A stretch of 64,000 bases of DNA from JAPLKB01 sp964429485. GTDB lineage: Bacteria > Desulfobacterota > Syntrophorhabdia > Syntrophorhabdales > Syntrophorhabdaceae. Made by a program: the position numbers and the translations under genes. The stretch spans positions 44,324 to 108,323 of the forward strand of contig CAYSBW010000002.1 of assembly GCA_964429485.1 (NCBI GenBank). The letters run 5' to 3'. Each line of letters opens with the position of its first letter. The stretch's first letter is position 1. The notes under the pieces are model-generated. The model was not told where the DNA came from and did not search any database. It saw nothing but the letters and a program-made list of their open reading frames with translations. Below, in pieces: positions 16,492 to 24,513 of this stretch.

Positions 16492-19400
16492 ATGGAAAAA
16501 ATAAGTTTAAAAACAAAAATGGCTGTAACGGTTTCCATACTTTTTTTATTGATATTTACAGGTGGAGCCTATCTCTTTGAAATGAAATTTGAAGGAGATT
16601 TTAAAAAAATTATTGCAGAGCAACAGTTTGAGCTTGTATCAAAATTATCGAAAGATATAGATAATAAATTATCTGATGCTCAAAATAATTTAATTTCCAC
16701 AGCTCTTTACTTACCTACTGACAATCTTGAAAATCATCCGCTGACTCAGAAAAATTTTGAAAAATCTTTGGAGCACCGTTATTTTTTAAAATCATTTTTT
16801 GACAACAGTATAAACCTTTTTTCAAAATCAGGAATACTTATAGCTCAGGTACCAGTAGAGCCTGAACAATACGGAAAGGATTTTTCACAAAGAGAATATA
16901 TTCAACAAACCATTAAAACTAATAGGCCCTTTATTTCTAAGCCAATCATATCATCAAAACCTCCTCATGATCCTGTCGTAGTGTTTGCAGCTCCTGTTTT
17001 CAATAAAAAAAAGGAATTTATAGCTATTATGAGCGGGAGCGTTTCTCTGATAAGGGACAACGTTATCGGTGATCTGGGCAGTGTAAAAATAGGAAAAACA
17101 GGATATCTCTATATGTGCGGGCCGGACAGGACAATAATAGTGCATCCTGATAAAAGCCGGATTCTTAAACGGGATGTGCCGATAGGTGCAAATAAGGCCT
17201 TCGACAAAGCAATTGAAGGGTTTGAGGGGACAGAACAAACGATAAATTCAAGGGGTTTGCATGCAATTTCGAGCTTCAGAAGACTGAAAACAACAGGCTG
17301 GATATTATCCGCAAATTATCCTGTCAAAGAGGCATATGCAACAATATATGACACACGCTGGTTTATGGTCGGATATACTTTGCTGTGCATTGCATTATGT
17401 GTTTTTGTTGTTGTCATTCTGATGAAAAAATATCTGTCCCCCCTTTCTGAACTTGCTGTTCAGGCTGAGGAAATAGGATTATCAGGTGAATCAGGAAAGT
17501 ATATCATGTTAACTTCCGGTGGAGAAATCGGGGCTCTTGTTTCATCATTCAACAAAATGCTGGAAAAGTTATTTGAACGTGAAGAGCTGGGCAGACAATA
17601 TCGTTTTATCGTTGATTCCATTACAGATTTAATGAGTTTTATTGATAGAAAATATAAACTTCAGGTTGTTAACAGTGCCTGGTGTCAAAATCTCAGTGCG
17701 AGACACGAAGATGTAATTGGGAAGGAAGTTGCTTATACATTTGGAGAAAAGGTCTTTCACGAAAAAATCAAGCCCAATCTGGATAGATGTTTTGCAGGTG
17801 AAACAGTCTCATACCAGTTATGGCTTGATTTTAAATCAAAGGGACAAAAATATTGCGATGTGATATTTTATCCCTATTTTAGAGATAATGATTTTATATC
17901 CCATGTTGTTTGTGTTATTCGTGACATTACTTTAAGGCGGGAATCAGAAGACCAGCTCAAAAAGCTGTCGCAGGCAGTTGAACAAAGTCCCGTAACCGTT
18001 GTCATTACAGACATTGAAGGGAATATAAAATACACAAATCCGAAATTTACCGAGACTACAGGCTATACAAAGGAAGAGGCCACAGGTCAGAATCCCCGTA
18101 TTTTAAAATCAGGTGAAATGTCTCCGGAAAGTTACAGGATTTTGTGGGATACTATACTTTCCGGCCATGAATGGAAAGGTGAACTGCATAACAAAAAAAA
18201 GAACGGAGAATTTTACTGGGAATCAGCAACAATTTCTCCAATAAGAAACATGGAAGGGGATATAACAAATTTTATTGCTGTTAAAGAGGACATTACAGCG
18301 ATAAAGATGGCCAATGAAGAGCTTGCAAAGTTATCCATTGTCGCAAGCAAAACTGATAATGCTGTGATTATTACAGATAAAGATGGTTTTACTGAATGGG
18401 TGAATGAAGGTTTTACCCGTATAACAGGTTTTATATCTCAGGATATACTGGGGAAGAAACCAGGAGAATTATTGCAGGGGCCCCTCACCGATGAAAAAAC
18501 TATTGAATTTGTAAGGGAATCTATAAAAAGTAAAAAAAGTTTTTCAGCGGAAATTTTAAACTACCACAAGAATGGATCTACTTACTGGCTGTCTTTGGAT
18601 GTGACACCTGTTAATGACGAAAAGGGATCTTTAACCCATTTTATCGCCATAGAAAGTGATATAACCGAACGTAAAAGAGTCGAAGCTGAATTAAAAGAGG
18701 CAAAAAAGATAGCTGAAGCAGCCAATCAGGCTAAAAGCGAATTCCTTGCCAGTATGAGTCATGAGATAAGAACTCCCATGAATGCTATCATAGGGATGGC
18801 TGAACTCCTTGCTGAAACCCCGCTCAACAACGAGCAGCTCAGATATGTTGAAGTATTCAGGAATGCCGGAGAGAATCTTTTGAATATCATCAACGATATT
18901 CTTGATCTTTCAAAAATAGAAGCAGGTCATATTGATATTGAATCTGTTGAATTCAATCTTGAGGATCTCATTGAAAAAACATGCGAAGTAACAGTTATGC
19001 GTGCGCACAATAAAGGAATTGAATTTGCCTGTCGTATTCTTCCTGATGTACCGGTATATCTTACAGGCGATCCTGTACGTCTGAGACAGATTCTTATAAA
19101 CCTGACAGGTAATGCAATAAAGTTCACCGAGAAAGGAGAAGTCTTTCTTGAAGTAAAAAAGGAAGATCCGGATAACGGAATGCAGGACAGCACAATTCTC
19201 CTTTTTGCTATCAGAGATACAGGTATAGGAATACCCCCGGACAAGCTCGACAGGATATTTGAAAAATTCACCCAGGCTGATTCTTCCACTACAAGAAAAT
19301 ATGGTGGAACAGGGCTCGGTCTTCCAATATCAAAACGTCTTGCCGAACTCATGGGCGGAAGTATAACCGTTGAAAGTGAAATCAATAAGGGAAGCACATT

Positions 19401-19935
19401 TACCGTTAAGGTTCCTGTTAAAGTTCAGAAAGAGGCTGTTTCTGGTTTAACAGCCATGGGCAGGGCAAAAACTGTTGAAAGAGAGGAGATTGTTACCGCG
19501 CCTCATGAAGACAAGGAAGAAAAACCTTTGAATATATTACTTGTTGATGATTCAGAAGATAACAGACTCCTTATTCTGGCTTATCTTAAAAAATACCCTT
19601 ATAAAATAGACATTGCTGAAAATGGAGAGACAGCTCTTGGACAGTTTAAGCAGAAGAAGTATGACCTCGTTCTTATGGATATGCAGATGCCTGTAATGGA
19701 TGGATACAGGGCAACCAGCGAGATAAGAAAATGGGAAATTCAGGAGAGACTTGCTCATACCCCTGTAATAGCACTTACTGCCTATGCCCTTAGGGAAGAG
19801 GTTCAGAAGAGCATTGATGCAGGATGTGATGCTCATATAACAAAACCGATAAAAAAATTGACACTTCTTGAAACAATCAGATATTATACTATTGGGAAAG
19901 ATACAAATGGAAAAGATACAAACAATCAGACATGA
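16492..19935 (+). CDS. Membrane hybrid sensor histidine kinase (Cache-HAMP-3xPAS-HisKA-HATPase-REC)
   Basis: 1147 aa. TM1 (about 9-29) and TM2 (about 292-312, LLCIALCVFVVVILM) bracket a periplasmic dCache domain (KDFSQREYIQQTIKT, SSKPPHDPVVVFAAPV). HAMP follows (about 313-365), then three PAS domains (about 370-490, 495-620, 620-745; each ends in a DIT-type stretch). The H-box ASMSHEIRTPMN puts the phospho-His at residue 757 (codon 18760-18762). N, G1 and G2 boxes are present (LINLTGNAIKFTEKG, RDTGIGIPPDKLD, GGTGLGLPISKRL). A receiver domain near the C-terminus has Asp1063 (MDMQMPVMDGY). There is no fused Hpt. The stop overlaps the next gene by 4 nt, and an intact Hpt protein is encoded 1.7 kb downstream. 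Confidence 0.93.
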   Translation: MEKISLKTKMAVTVSILFLLIFTGGAYLFEMKFEGDFKKIIAEQQFELVSKLSKDIDNKLSDAQNNLISTALYLPTDNLENHPLTQKNFEKSLEHRYFLKSFFDNSINLFSKSGILIAQVPVEPEQYGKDFSQREYIQQTIKTNRPFISKPIISSKPPHDPVVVFAAPVFNKKKEFIAIMSGSVSLIRDNVIGDLGSVKIGKTGYLYMCGPDRTIIVHPDKSRILKRDVPIGANKAFDKAIEGFEGTEQTINSRGLHAISSFRRLKTTGWILSANYPVKEAYATIYDTRWFMVGYTLLCIALCVFVVVILMKKYLSPLSELAVQAEEIGLSGESGKYIMLTSGGEIGALVSSFNKMLEKLFEREELGRQYRFIVDSITDLMSFIDRKYKLQVVNSAWCQNLSARHEDVIGKEVAYTFGEKVFHEKIKPNLDRCFAGETVSYQLWLDFKSKGQKYCDVIFYPYFRDNDFISHVVCVIRDITLRRESEDQLKKLSQAVEQSPVTVVITDIEGNIKYTNPKFTETTGYTKEEATGQNPRILKSGEMSPESYRILWDTILSGHEWKGELHNKKKNGEFYWESATISPIRNMEGDITNFIAVKEDITAIKMANEELAKLSIVASKTDNAVIITDKDGFTEWVNEGFTRITGFISQDILGKKPGELLQGPLTDEKTIEFVRESIKSKKSFSAEILNYHKNGSTYWLSLDVTPVNDEKGSLTHFIAIESDITERKRVEAELKEAKKIAEAANQAKSEFLASMSHEIRTPMNAIIGMAELLAETPLNNEQLRYVEVFRNAGENLLNIINDILDLSKIEAGHIDIESVEFNLEDLIEKTCEVTVMRAHNKGIEFACRILPDVPVYLTGDPVRLRQILINLTGNAIKFTEKGEVFLEVKKEDPDNGMQDSTILLFAIRDTGIGIPPDKLDRIFEKFTQADSSTTRKYGGTGLGLPISKRLAELMGGSITVESEINKGSTFTVKVPVKVQKEAVSGLTAMGRAKTVEREEIVTAPHEDKEEKPLNILLVDDSEDNRLLILAYLKKYPYKIDIAENGETALGQFKQKKYDLVLMDMQMPVMDGYRATSEIRKWEIQERLAHTPVIALTAYALREEVQKSIDAGCDAHITKPIKKLTLLETIRYYTIGKDTNGKDTNNQT

Positions 19936-20711
19936 AAACCAAAATAAAAATAAATCGTGATTTAATCGGGCTCATCCCGGAATTTCTCAACAACATTAGC
20001 ATTAATATTGTTGAATTGCAAAAATTAGTACTTGGTGAAGATTTTTCAGGAATCAGGGAGATTGCATACAAAATAAAAGGAAGTGGAGGAAGTTATGGCC
20101 TGTACAGAATTAGTGAAGCAGGCAGCTTAATAATTGATGCGGCAGATAAAGGTGATATTGAAGCGATAAAGGCGCAGATAGAAGATCTTTCTGAATATCT
20201 TGATGGGCTTGAAATTATAGAAGAAAAATTAACGGTAGTCTGCCTGGGGTGTGGTAAGTCCTTTGAGCAGAAAGATGTAGAAAAATATTGTCCTCAGTGT
20301 ATTGTGGCAGGACAGGAGAAGCTGATTAAGGAAAAGCTGATAGTGCCAGTTTCAAAGAAAAAAAGCAGAAAAAAACTACTCGTTACAGTAATGCTTTTAT
20401 TGCTCACATTATTTATAGTAGTTTTTATTGTTCAGTTTCCTAAAATCCTTGATGCATCAAAAACAGAGAAGCATATCAGAAGGGGTACATATGATACTGA
20501 CAGAATAGCTGACAGATGTATTGAAAATCTCTGGAAAATTTCTAAGGCCATGGAAGAAAACAAACAAGTGGATACTTCCCTGGTATGTCCTGCAACCAAT
20601 ATGCCTTATCGAATCGAATTAAATAAAGTTTTTTGCCCTGATCCTGAAAAGCATAAACTTAAAAGTCTGTTTATTGACAGGAAAAACAGGGTTCCTGAAG
20701 CGATAAAATGA
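19932..20711 (+). CDS. Membrane protein with degenerate Hpt domain, zinc-ribbon-like motif and pilin-like tail
   Basis: 259 aa. Residues 1-100 are a paralogue of the 97-aa Hpt protein encoded at 21605: both begin with a K-x-R/K-I-x-x-DL..LIP pattern and share KGSGGxYG and LS.Y..G.EI. The phosphorylatable His is Tyr46 here (AYKIKGSGGSYG; codon TAC 20067-20069). Then come CLGCGKSF and CPQC (about 104-123), a possible zinc ribbon, a TM helix (LLVTVMLLLLTLFIVVFIVQ, about 149-168) and a C-terminal domain with an amphipathic helix and CPATNMPYRIELNKVFCPD. That Cys-Pro-Ala...Tyr...Cys element resembles the tail of pseudopilins, including the next gene's. The gene overlaps both neighbours by 4 nt. 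Function unknown; it may tie the relay to the pilus machine at the membrane without accepting phosphate. Confidence 0.65.
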   Translation: MKTKIKINRDLIGLIPEFLNNISINIVELQKLVLGEDFSGIREIAYKIKGSGGSYGLYRISEAGSLIIDAADKGDIEAIKAQIEDLSEYLDGLEIIEEKLTVVCLGCGKSFEQKDVEKYCPQCIVAGQEKLIKEKLIVPVSKKKSRKKLLVTVMLLLLTLFIVVFIVQFPKILDASKTEKHIRRGTYDTDRIADRCIENLWKISKAMEENKQVDTSLVCPATNMPYRIELNKVFCPDPEKHKLKSLFIDRKNRVPEAIK

Positions 20712-21586
20712 AAAAGAACAATGGATTTTCAATAATCGAACTGCTCATTGTGCTTTCCATTATAGGTGTACTTGCCGGGTTATCGTTGCCTCAATTTATT
20801 TATGTTCTTAAGGCACGCCAGACAACAACCTGTGCCTTAAACAGGATAGAAATACAGAATGCAGAACGCCAGTTTGTTGTTGACAATAACAGGCCAAGCA
20901 ACAGCATGGATGAACTTATGGAAAAGGGTTATCTTTCGGTATATCTCAAATGTCCTGCAGGTGGAATGTATTTATGGATAAATAATGCCTCTTCTGTAAA
21001 CCCCTTCAGGAACCTCGGTTGTTCTGTTCACTATTTTCCATCTTTGCCTCCATCGGAAATTGTCCCTCTTTTTACAAGTGATTTTAGTAGTATGGAAGGT
21101 CTGACTATACTTTCGGGAAAGTGGAATACCAGTAATGGCGCGCTCTTTCCTGTAGGAGGCAAGGAAGAACATAAAATTGTTTTTGGGGATCAAAAATGGA
21201 AAGACTATACAGTGAAGGTTAATACAACAATGAAGGGTGGCAGTGGCAAAACAGATTATGGTATATACTACCGTATTGATGGAAATCCTGATATTACAGG
21301 CTATGTTTTCCAGTATGATGTTTCCGGGAATAGTTTTCTGGTAAAGAGTGTTGTAGATGGAAAGGAAGATAGAGTTATTCAGGAAGCAGTACTGTCTGAT
21401 ACATTTCCTTTGTATAACCAGTCTTATGAAATTGTAATAAATGTGCAGGGAGACCGCCACAGCATAAGCATTGAAGGCCAGATCATTCTTGATTTCCGTG
21501 ATAGTACATTTTCTTCAGGTATGGCAGGTTTAAGAACCTGGGATAATTCAAAAGCTTCCTTTGATAATATAAGCGTTATCCCTTAA
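20708..21586 (+). CDS. Type IV pilin-like pseudopilin fused to a LamG/DUF1080-like beta-sandwich domain
   Basis: 292 aa. N-terminus MKKNNG|FSIIELLIVLSII is a class III (prepilin) signal: cleavage after Gly6, mature Phe1, Glu5 and a hydrophobic helix to about residue 30. Residues 35-110 are a short pilin head with KCPAGGMYLW...LGCSVH, the Cys-loop of pseudopilin tails. Residues about 118-292 form a second domain rich in beta strands (SGKWNTSNGALFPV, DYGIYYRIDG, VFQYDVSGNSFLV, SISIEGQIILDF, GMAGLRTWDNSKASFDNI) with the pattern of concanavalin-like LamG/DUF1080 sugar-binding folds. Such a domain on a pilin suggests surface display or glycan contact. A prepilin peptidase is not in the window. The gene overlaps the preceding one by 4 nt. 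Confidence 0.8.
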   Translation: MKKNNGFSIIELLIVLSIIGVLAGLSLPQFIYVLKARQTTTCALNRIEIQNAERQFVVDNNRPSNSMDELMEKGYLSVYLKCPAGGMYLWINNASSVNPFRNLGCSVHYFPSLPPSEIVPLFTSDFSSMEGLTILSGKWNTSNGALFPVGGKEEHKIVFGDQKWKDYTVKVNTTMKGGSGKTDYGIYYRIDGNPDITGYVFQYDVSGNSFLVKSVVDGKEDRVIQEAVLSDTFPLYNQSYEIVINVQGDRHSISIEGQIILDFRDSTFSSGMAGLRTWDNSKASFDNISVIP

Positions 21587-21604
21587 AGACAGGAGGAGGA
21601 ATTA

Positions 21605-21898
21605 ATGACAAAAGTTAGAATTGATAAGGATCTTGAAGATCTTATACCAGGATATATAGAAAACAGACAGAAAGACATTAAATCCATACTCTTTTCCCTG
21701 GAGAAGGCAGATTATGAATCGATACGAATATTAGGGCATAGCATGAAAGGATCAGGGGGAGGCTATGGGTTTGACGCCATTACCAGAATTGGAAAGTCAA
21801 TAGAAGAGGCTGCTAAAAATAAGAACGGTTCAGAAATAAAAAAACAGGTAGAAGAACTTTCTTACTACATAGCAGGCATTGAGATTACTTATGAATAA
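21605..21898 (+). CDS. Stand-alone histidine phosphotransfer (Hpt) protein
   Basis: 97 aa single Hpt domain. LGHSMKGSGGGYGFDAI carries the phospho-acceptor His45 (codon 21737-21739) and the following Lys-Gly-Ser pattern of the family. It begins with KVRIDKDLEDLIPGYIENR, typical of free-standing Hpt proteins. A strong AGGAGGA precedes the ATG, suggesting higher expression than its neighbours. It is the obvious shuttle between Asp1063 of the kinase and the receivers of the downstream ATPase; the last codons overlap that gene. Confidence 0.9.
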   Translation: MTKVRIDKDLEDLIPGYIENRQKDIKSILFSLEKADYESIRILGHSMKGSGGGYGFDAITRIGKSIEEAAKNKNGSEIKKQVEELSYYIAGIEITYE

Positions 21899-24458
21899 AA
21901 CCTCTATAAAACCCATGATTTTGAGTATTGACGATGATGTGGATATCAGGCACCTCATCGTGCAGATATTAAGAAACAGTGGATTCGAGGCAATTACTGC
22001 CGAAAGTGGAAAGAAAGCACTTCAACTGGTAGGTGCATTAAAGCCTGACTTGATATTGCTTGATATCTTAATGCCTGAAATGGATGGTTATGAAACTTGT
22101 GCCAAACTCCAGGAAAACAGAGAGACATCCAATATTCCTGTAATATTTCTGTCAGCCCTTGATGGTGAACAGGATAAGTCAAAGGCTTTTGCAGTTGGAG
22201 GAGTAGATTTTCTGAGTAAACCAATTCAGAAAAAAAGTCTTCTTGAAAAAATAGAAATACATTTAAAAATAAAGGACAGATGGAAAGAGCTTGATAGTTC
22301 AGAAATTTCAGACACCAGGAGTATTTCTCCTTCTGATTTTTTAAAGTTTAAGAAATTTCTTAATGACGAGCTTAAACTTACAGATACAATCGAAGAAAAA
22401 CTTACAGGAATCGAATTTTCATATTTATATCCTCTTATGAATTCTGTTGGTATAAAAGGAAATCAAACTGCAAAACTAATTGCAAAATATTTTGGTTTTC
22501 GTTATTTGCCTGTTGTTGATCCTGAAAGTATTCAACTCGGAGTGCTTCCCATCCCCTTTGCAAAAAAGAACAGTGTTATTGCAATAGGTGAAAAGGGTGT
22601 GACAAATACATATGTACTCAGCAATCCCTTTAACTGGGAATTGCTTGAAATACTGAAAAAATATTCAAAATCAGGCAAAATTAATTTTGTTATAACAGAA
22701 CCGGAAAATATTTATAATTTGTTGGAATACGGATATAATTCCCCGGAAAAAAAGATCAATCCTCTTGAGGATAAGATAAAAATATCAAGTTCTATTTCCA
22801 AGAATATTGACAGCAGCATAGAAGAAGAAATAGAGAAAAGACCTGTGGTCCACATAACAAATACCATACTTTATACTGCTGTATCAGAAAGGGCAAGCGA
22901 TATACATATTGAACCGAAAGAGGGTTACACTATTGTCCGTTTCAGGATCGATGGCGATATGAGAGAAATGCTTTCCTTCAACAATACCACAGGTGTGATG
23001 GTTATAACAAGATTGAAGGCCCTTGCCGGTCTGGATATTACAGAAAGACGTAAACCTCAGGACGGGGGACTTGAAGCAACCATTGACAACCGTAAATTCA
23101 AGTTAAGGTTAGCTACAACTTCAACTCCGAATGGCGAAAGTATTATAATGCGGTTGCTTGAACCTGATGTGAAGCAAAAGAGCCTTCAGGAACTTGGAAT
23201 GACAGACAAACAGGTTGACATAATGATGGATTTTGCCAACAGAACACAGGGCTTGATTTTTATAGTCGGTCCAACCGGTTCAGGAAAAACAACTACCATA
23301 TACAGCCTCCTTTCCCAAGTGGATTGCAGGCGGAGAAGCCTTATTTCTGTTGAAGACCCTGTGGAATATCGAATATCATTTGCCAATCAGCAGCAGGTAA
23401 ATGAGAAGATGGGTGTTACCTTTGAAGCTCTTCTTAAATCATCTGTAAGACAGGATCCGGATATATTGTTTATCGGTGAAATCAGAGACCAGTATTCTGC
23501 AAAAGTTGCAATTGACTTTTCAAGTACAGGTCATGTTACCATTACTACTCTGCATACTTCCAATGCCACAACAGCTATTTTTCGTCTTGAGAGACTCGGT
23601 ATTGCAAGAGGCCAGATGGCGGATACGATTCTTGGCATAGTTGCACAGAGATTACTTAAAAAACTCTGTCCACATTGTAAAAAAATTGTCGATATATCAC
23701 AGGAAGAGATTGATATGCTTTCTCCCTATATTGATGATCTTCCTGCACAGGTTGCACATCCTGCAGGATGTCCGAGGTGCAATGAAACAGGATACTTTGG
23801 ACGTGAAGCAATTACAGAAATAATACATTTCGATAGGGATATACGCGACATGATCCGCACTAATAAATCTATTGCAGAAATAAGAGAATTTATTAAAGAA
23901 AGAGGGGATTATCTTATAAGTGATCATGCTGTTGAGAAAATGAAAAAATTTCTATTTTCACCCCAGGATGTTTATGAAAGAGTTCTAATAGAAGAAACTG
24001 TTAAATCTGTTGTAATACCGGAAGATAATGTTGTATCCGAAACTAAAACATTTCAGTATAAAAAGGAAGTTTTTCAAAAAACAGAATCTGCTGATGCATT
24101 ATCAATCCTTGTTGTAGACGATGATGAGGATACAAGGAAATTATTGACACGTTTTCTTGAAGATTCAGGCTATAAAATTACTCTTGCCAATGACGGAATT
24201 GATGCTTTAATTCAACTTTCCCAGAACAATTATGATCTGGTAATTTCTGACATCCAAATGCCTAATCTTGATGGTTTTAAATTCATTGAGATAAAAAATC
24301 AGAAAGGTATTTTAACACCGGTAATATTTTTAACATCCCAGACGAGTTTGGAAGATGAAGTAAAAGGTCTGGAACTCGGCGCTTCTGATTTTATTAAAAA
24401 ACCTGTTAAAAAAGACCTGTTACTTTTAAGAATCAGAAAAATTCTTAACACAAAGTGA
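21891..24458 (+). CDS. Type IV pilus/type II secretion assembly ATPase (GspE/PilB family) flanked by two receiver domains
   Basis: 855 aa from ATG 21891 (a TTG at 21879 would add MRLL). Order: REC1 (about 5-125, Asp58 in LLLDILMPEMDGY), MshEN/T2SSE N-terminal domain (about 145-290), GspE ATPase (about 310-690), REC2 (about 735-855, Asp787 in VISDIQMPNLDGF). The ATPase has Walker A GPTGSGKTT (460-468), an Asp box (SVEDPVEYR), Walker B DPDILFIGEIRD, the His box TLHTS and a tetracysteine zinc site (CPHC...CPRC), so it should be active in powering pilin assembly or disassembly. Both receivers keep the acidic cluster, the Asp and a C-terminal Lys. It overlaps the Hpt gene by 8 nt. Inner-membrane platform and secretin genes are absent here, so the machine it drives must be encoded elsewhere. 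Confidence 0.92.
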   Translation: MNKTSIKPMILSIDDDVDIRHLIVQILRNSGFEAITAESGKKALQLVGALKPDLILLDILMPEMDGYETCAKLQENRETSNIPVIFLSALDGEQDKSKAFAVGGVDFLSKPIQKKSLLEKIEIHLKIKDRWKELDSSEISDTRSISPSDFLKFKKFLNDELKLTDTIEEKLTGIEFSYLYPLMNSVGIKGNQTAKLIAKYFGFRYLPVVDPESIQLGVLPIPFAKKNSVIAIGEKGVTNTYVLSNPFNWELLEILKKYSKSGKINFVITEPENIYNLLEYGYNSPEKKINPLEDKIKISSSISKNIDSSIEEEIEKRPVVHITNTILYTAVSERASDIHIEPKEGYTIVRFRIDGDMREMLSFNNTTGVMVITRLKALAGLDITERRKPQDGGLEATIDNRKFKLRLATTSTPNGESIIMRLLEPDVKQKSLQELGMTDKQVDIMMDFANRTQGLIFIVGPTGSGKTTTIYSLLSQVDCRRRSLISVEDPVEYRISFANQQQVNEKMGVTFEALLKSSVRQDPDILFIGEIRDQYSAKVAIDFSSTGHVTITTLHTSNATTAIFRLERLGIARGQMADTILGIVAQRLLKKLCPHCKKIVDISQEEIDMLSPYIDDLPAQVAHPAGCPRCNETGYFGREAITEIIHFDRDIRDMIRTNKSIAEIREFIKERGDYLISDHAVEKMKKFLFSPQDVYERVLIEETVKSVVIPEDNVVSETKTFQYKKEVFQKTESADALSILVVDDDEDTRKLLTRFLEDSGYKITLANDGIDALIQLSQNNYDLVISDIQMPNLDGFKFIEIKNQKGILTPVIFLTSQTSLEDEVKGLELGASDFIKKPVKKDLLLLRIRKILNTK

Positions 24459-24513
24459 AACATATTATAACAAAAGTTTGAATTAGAACACTTAGCAAAA
24501 AAGAGGTGCAATT

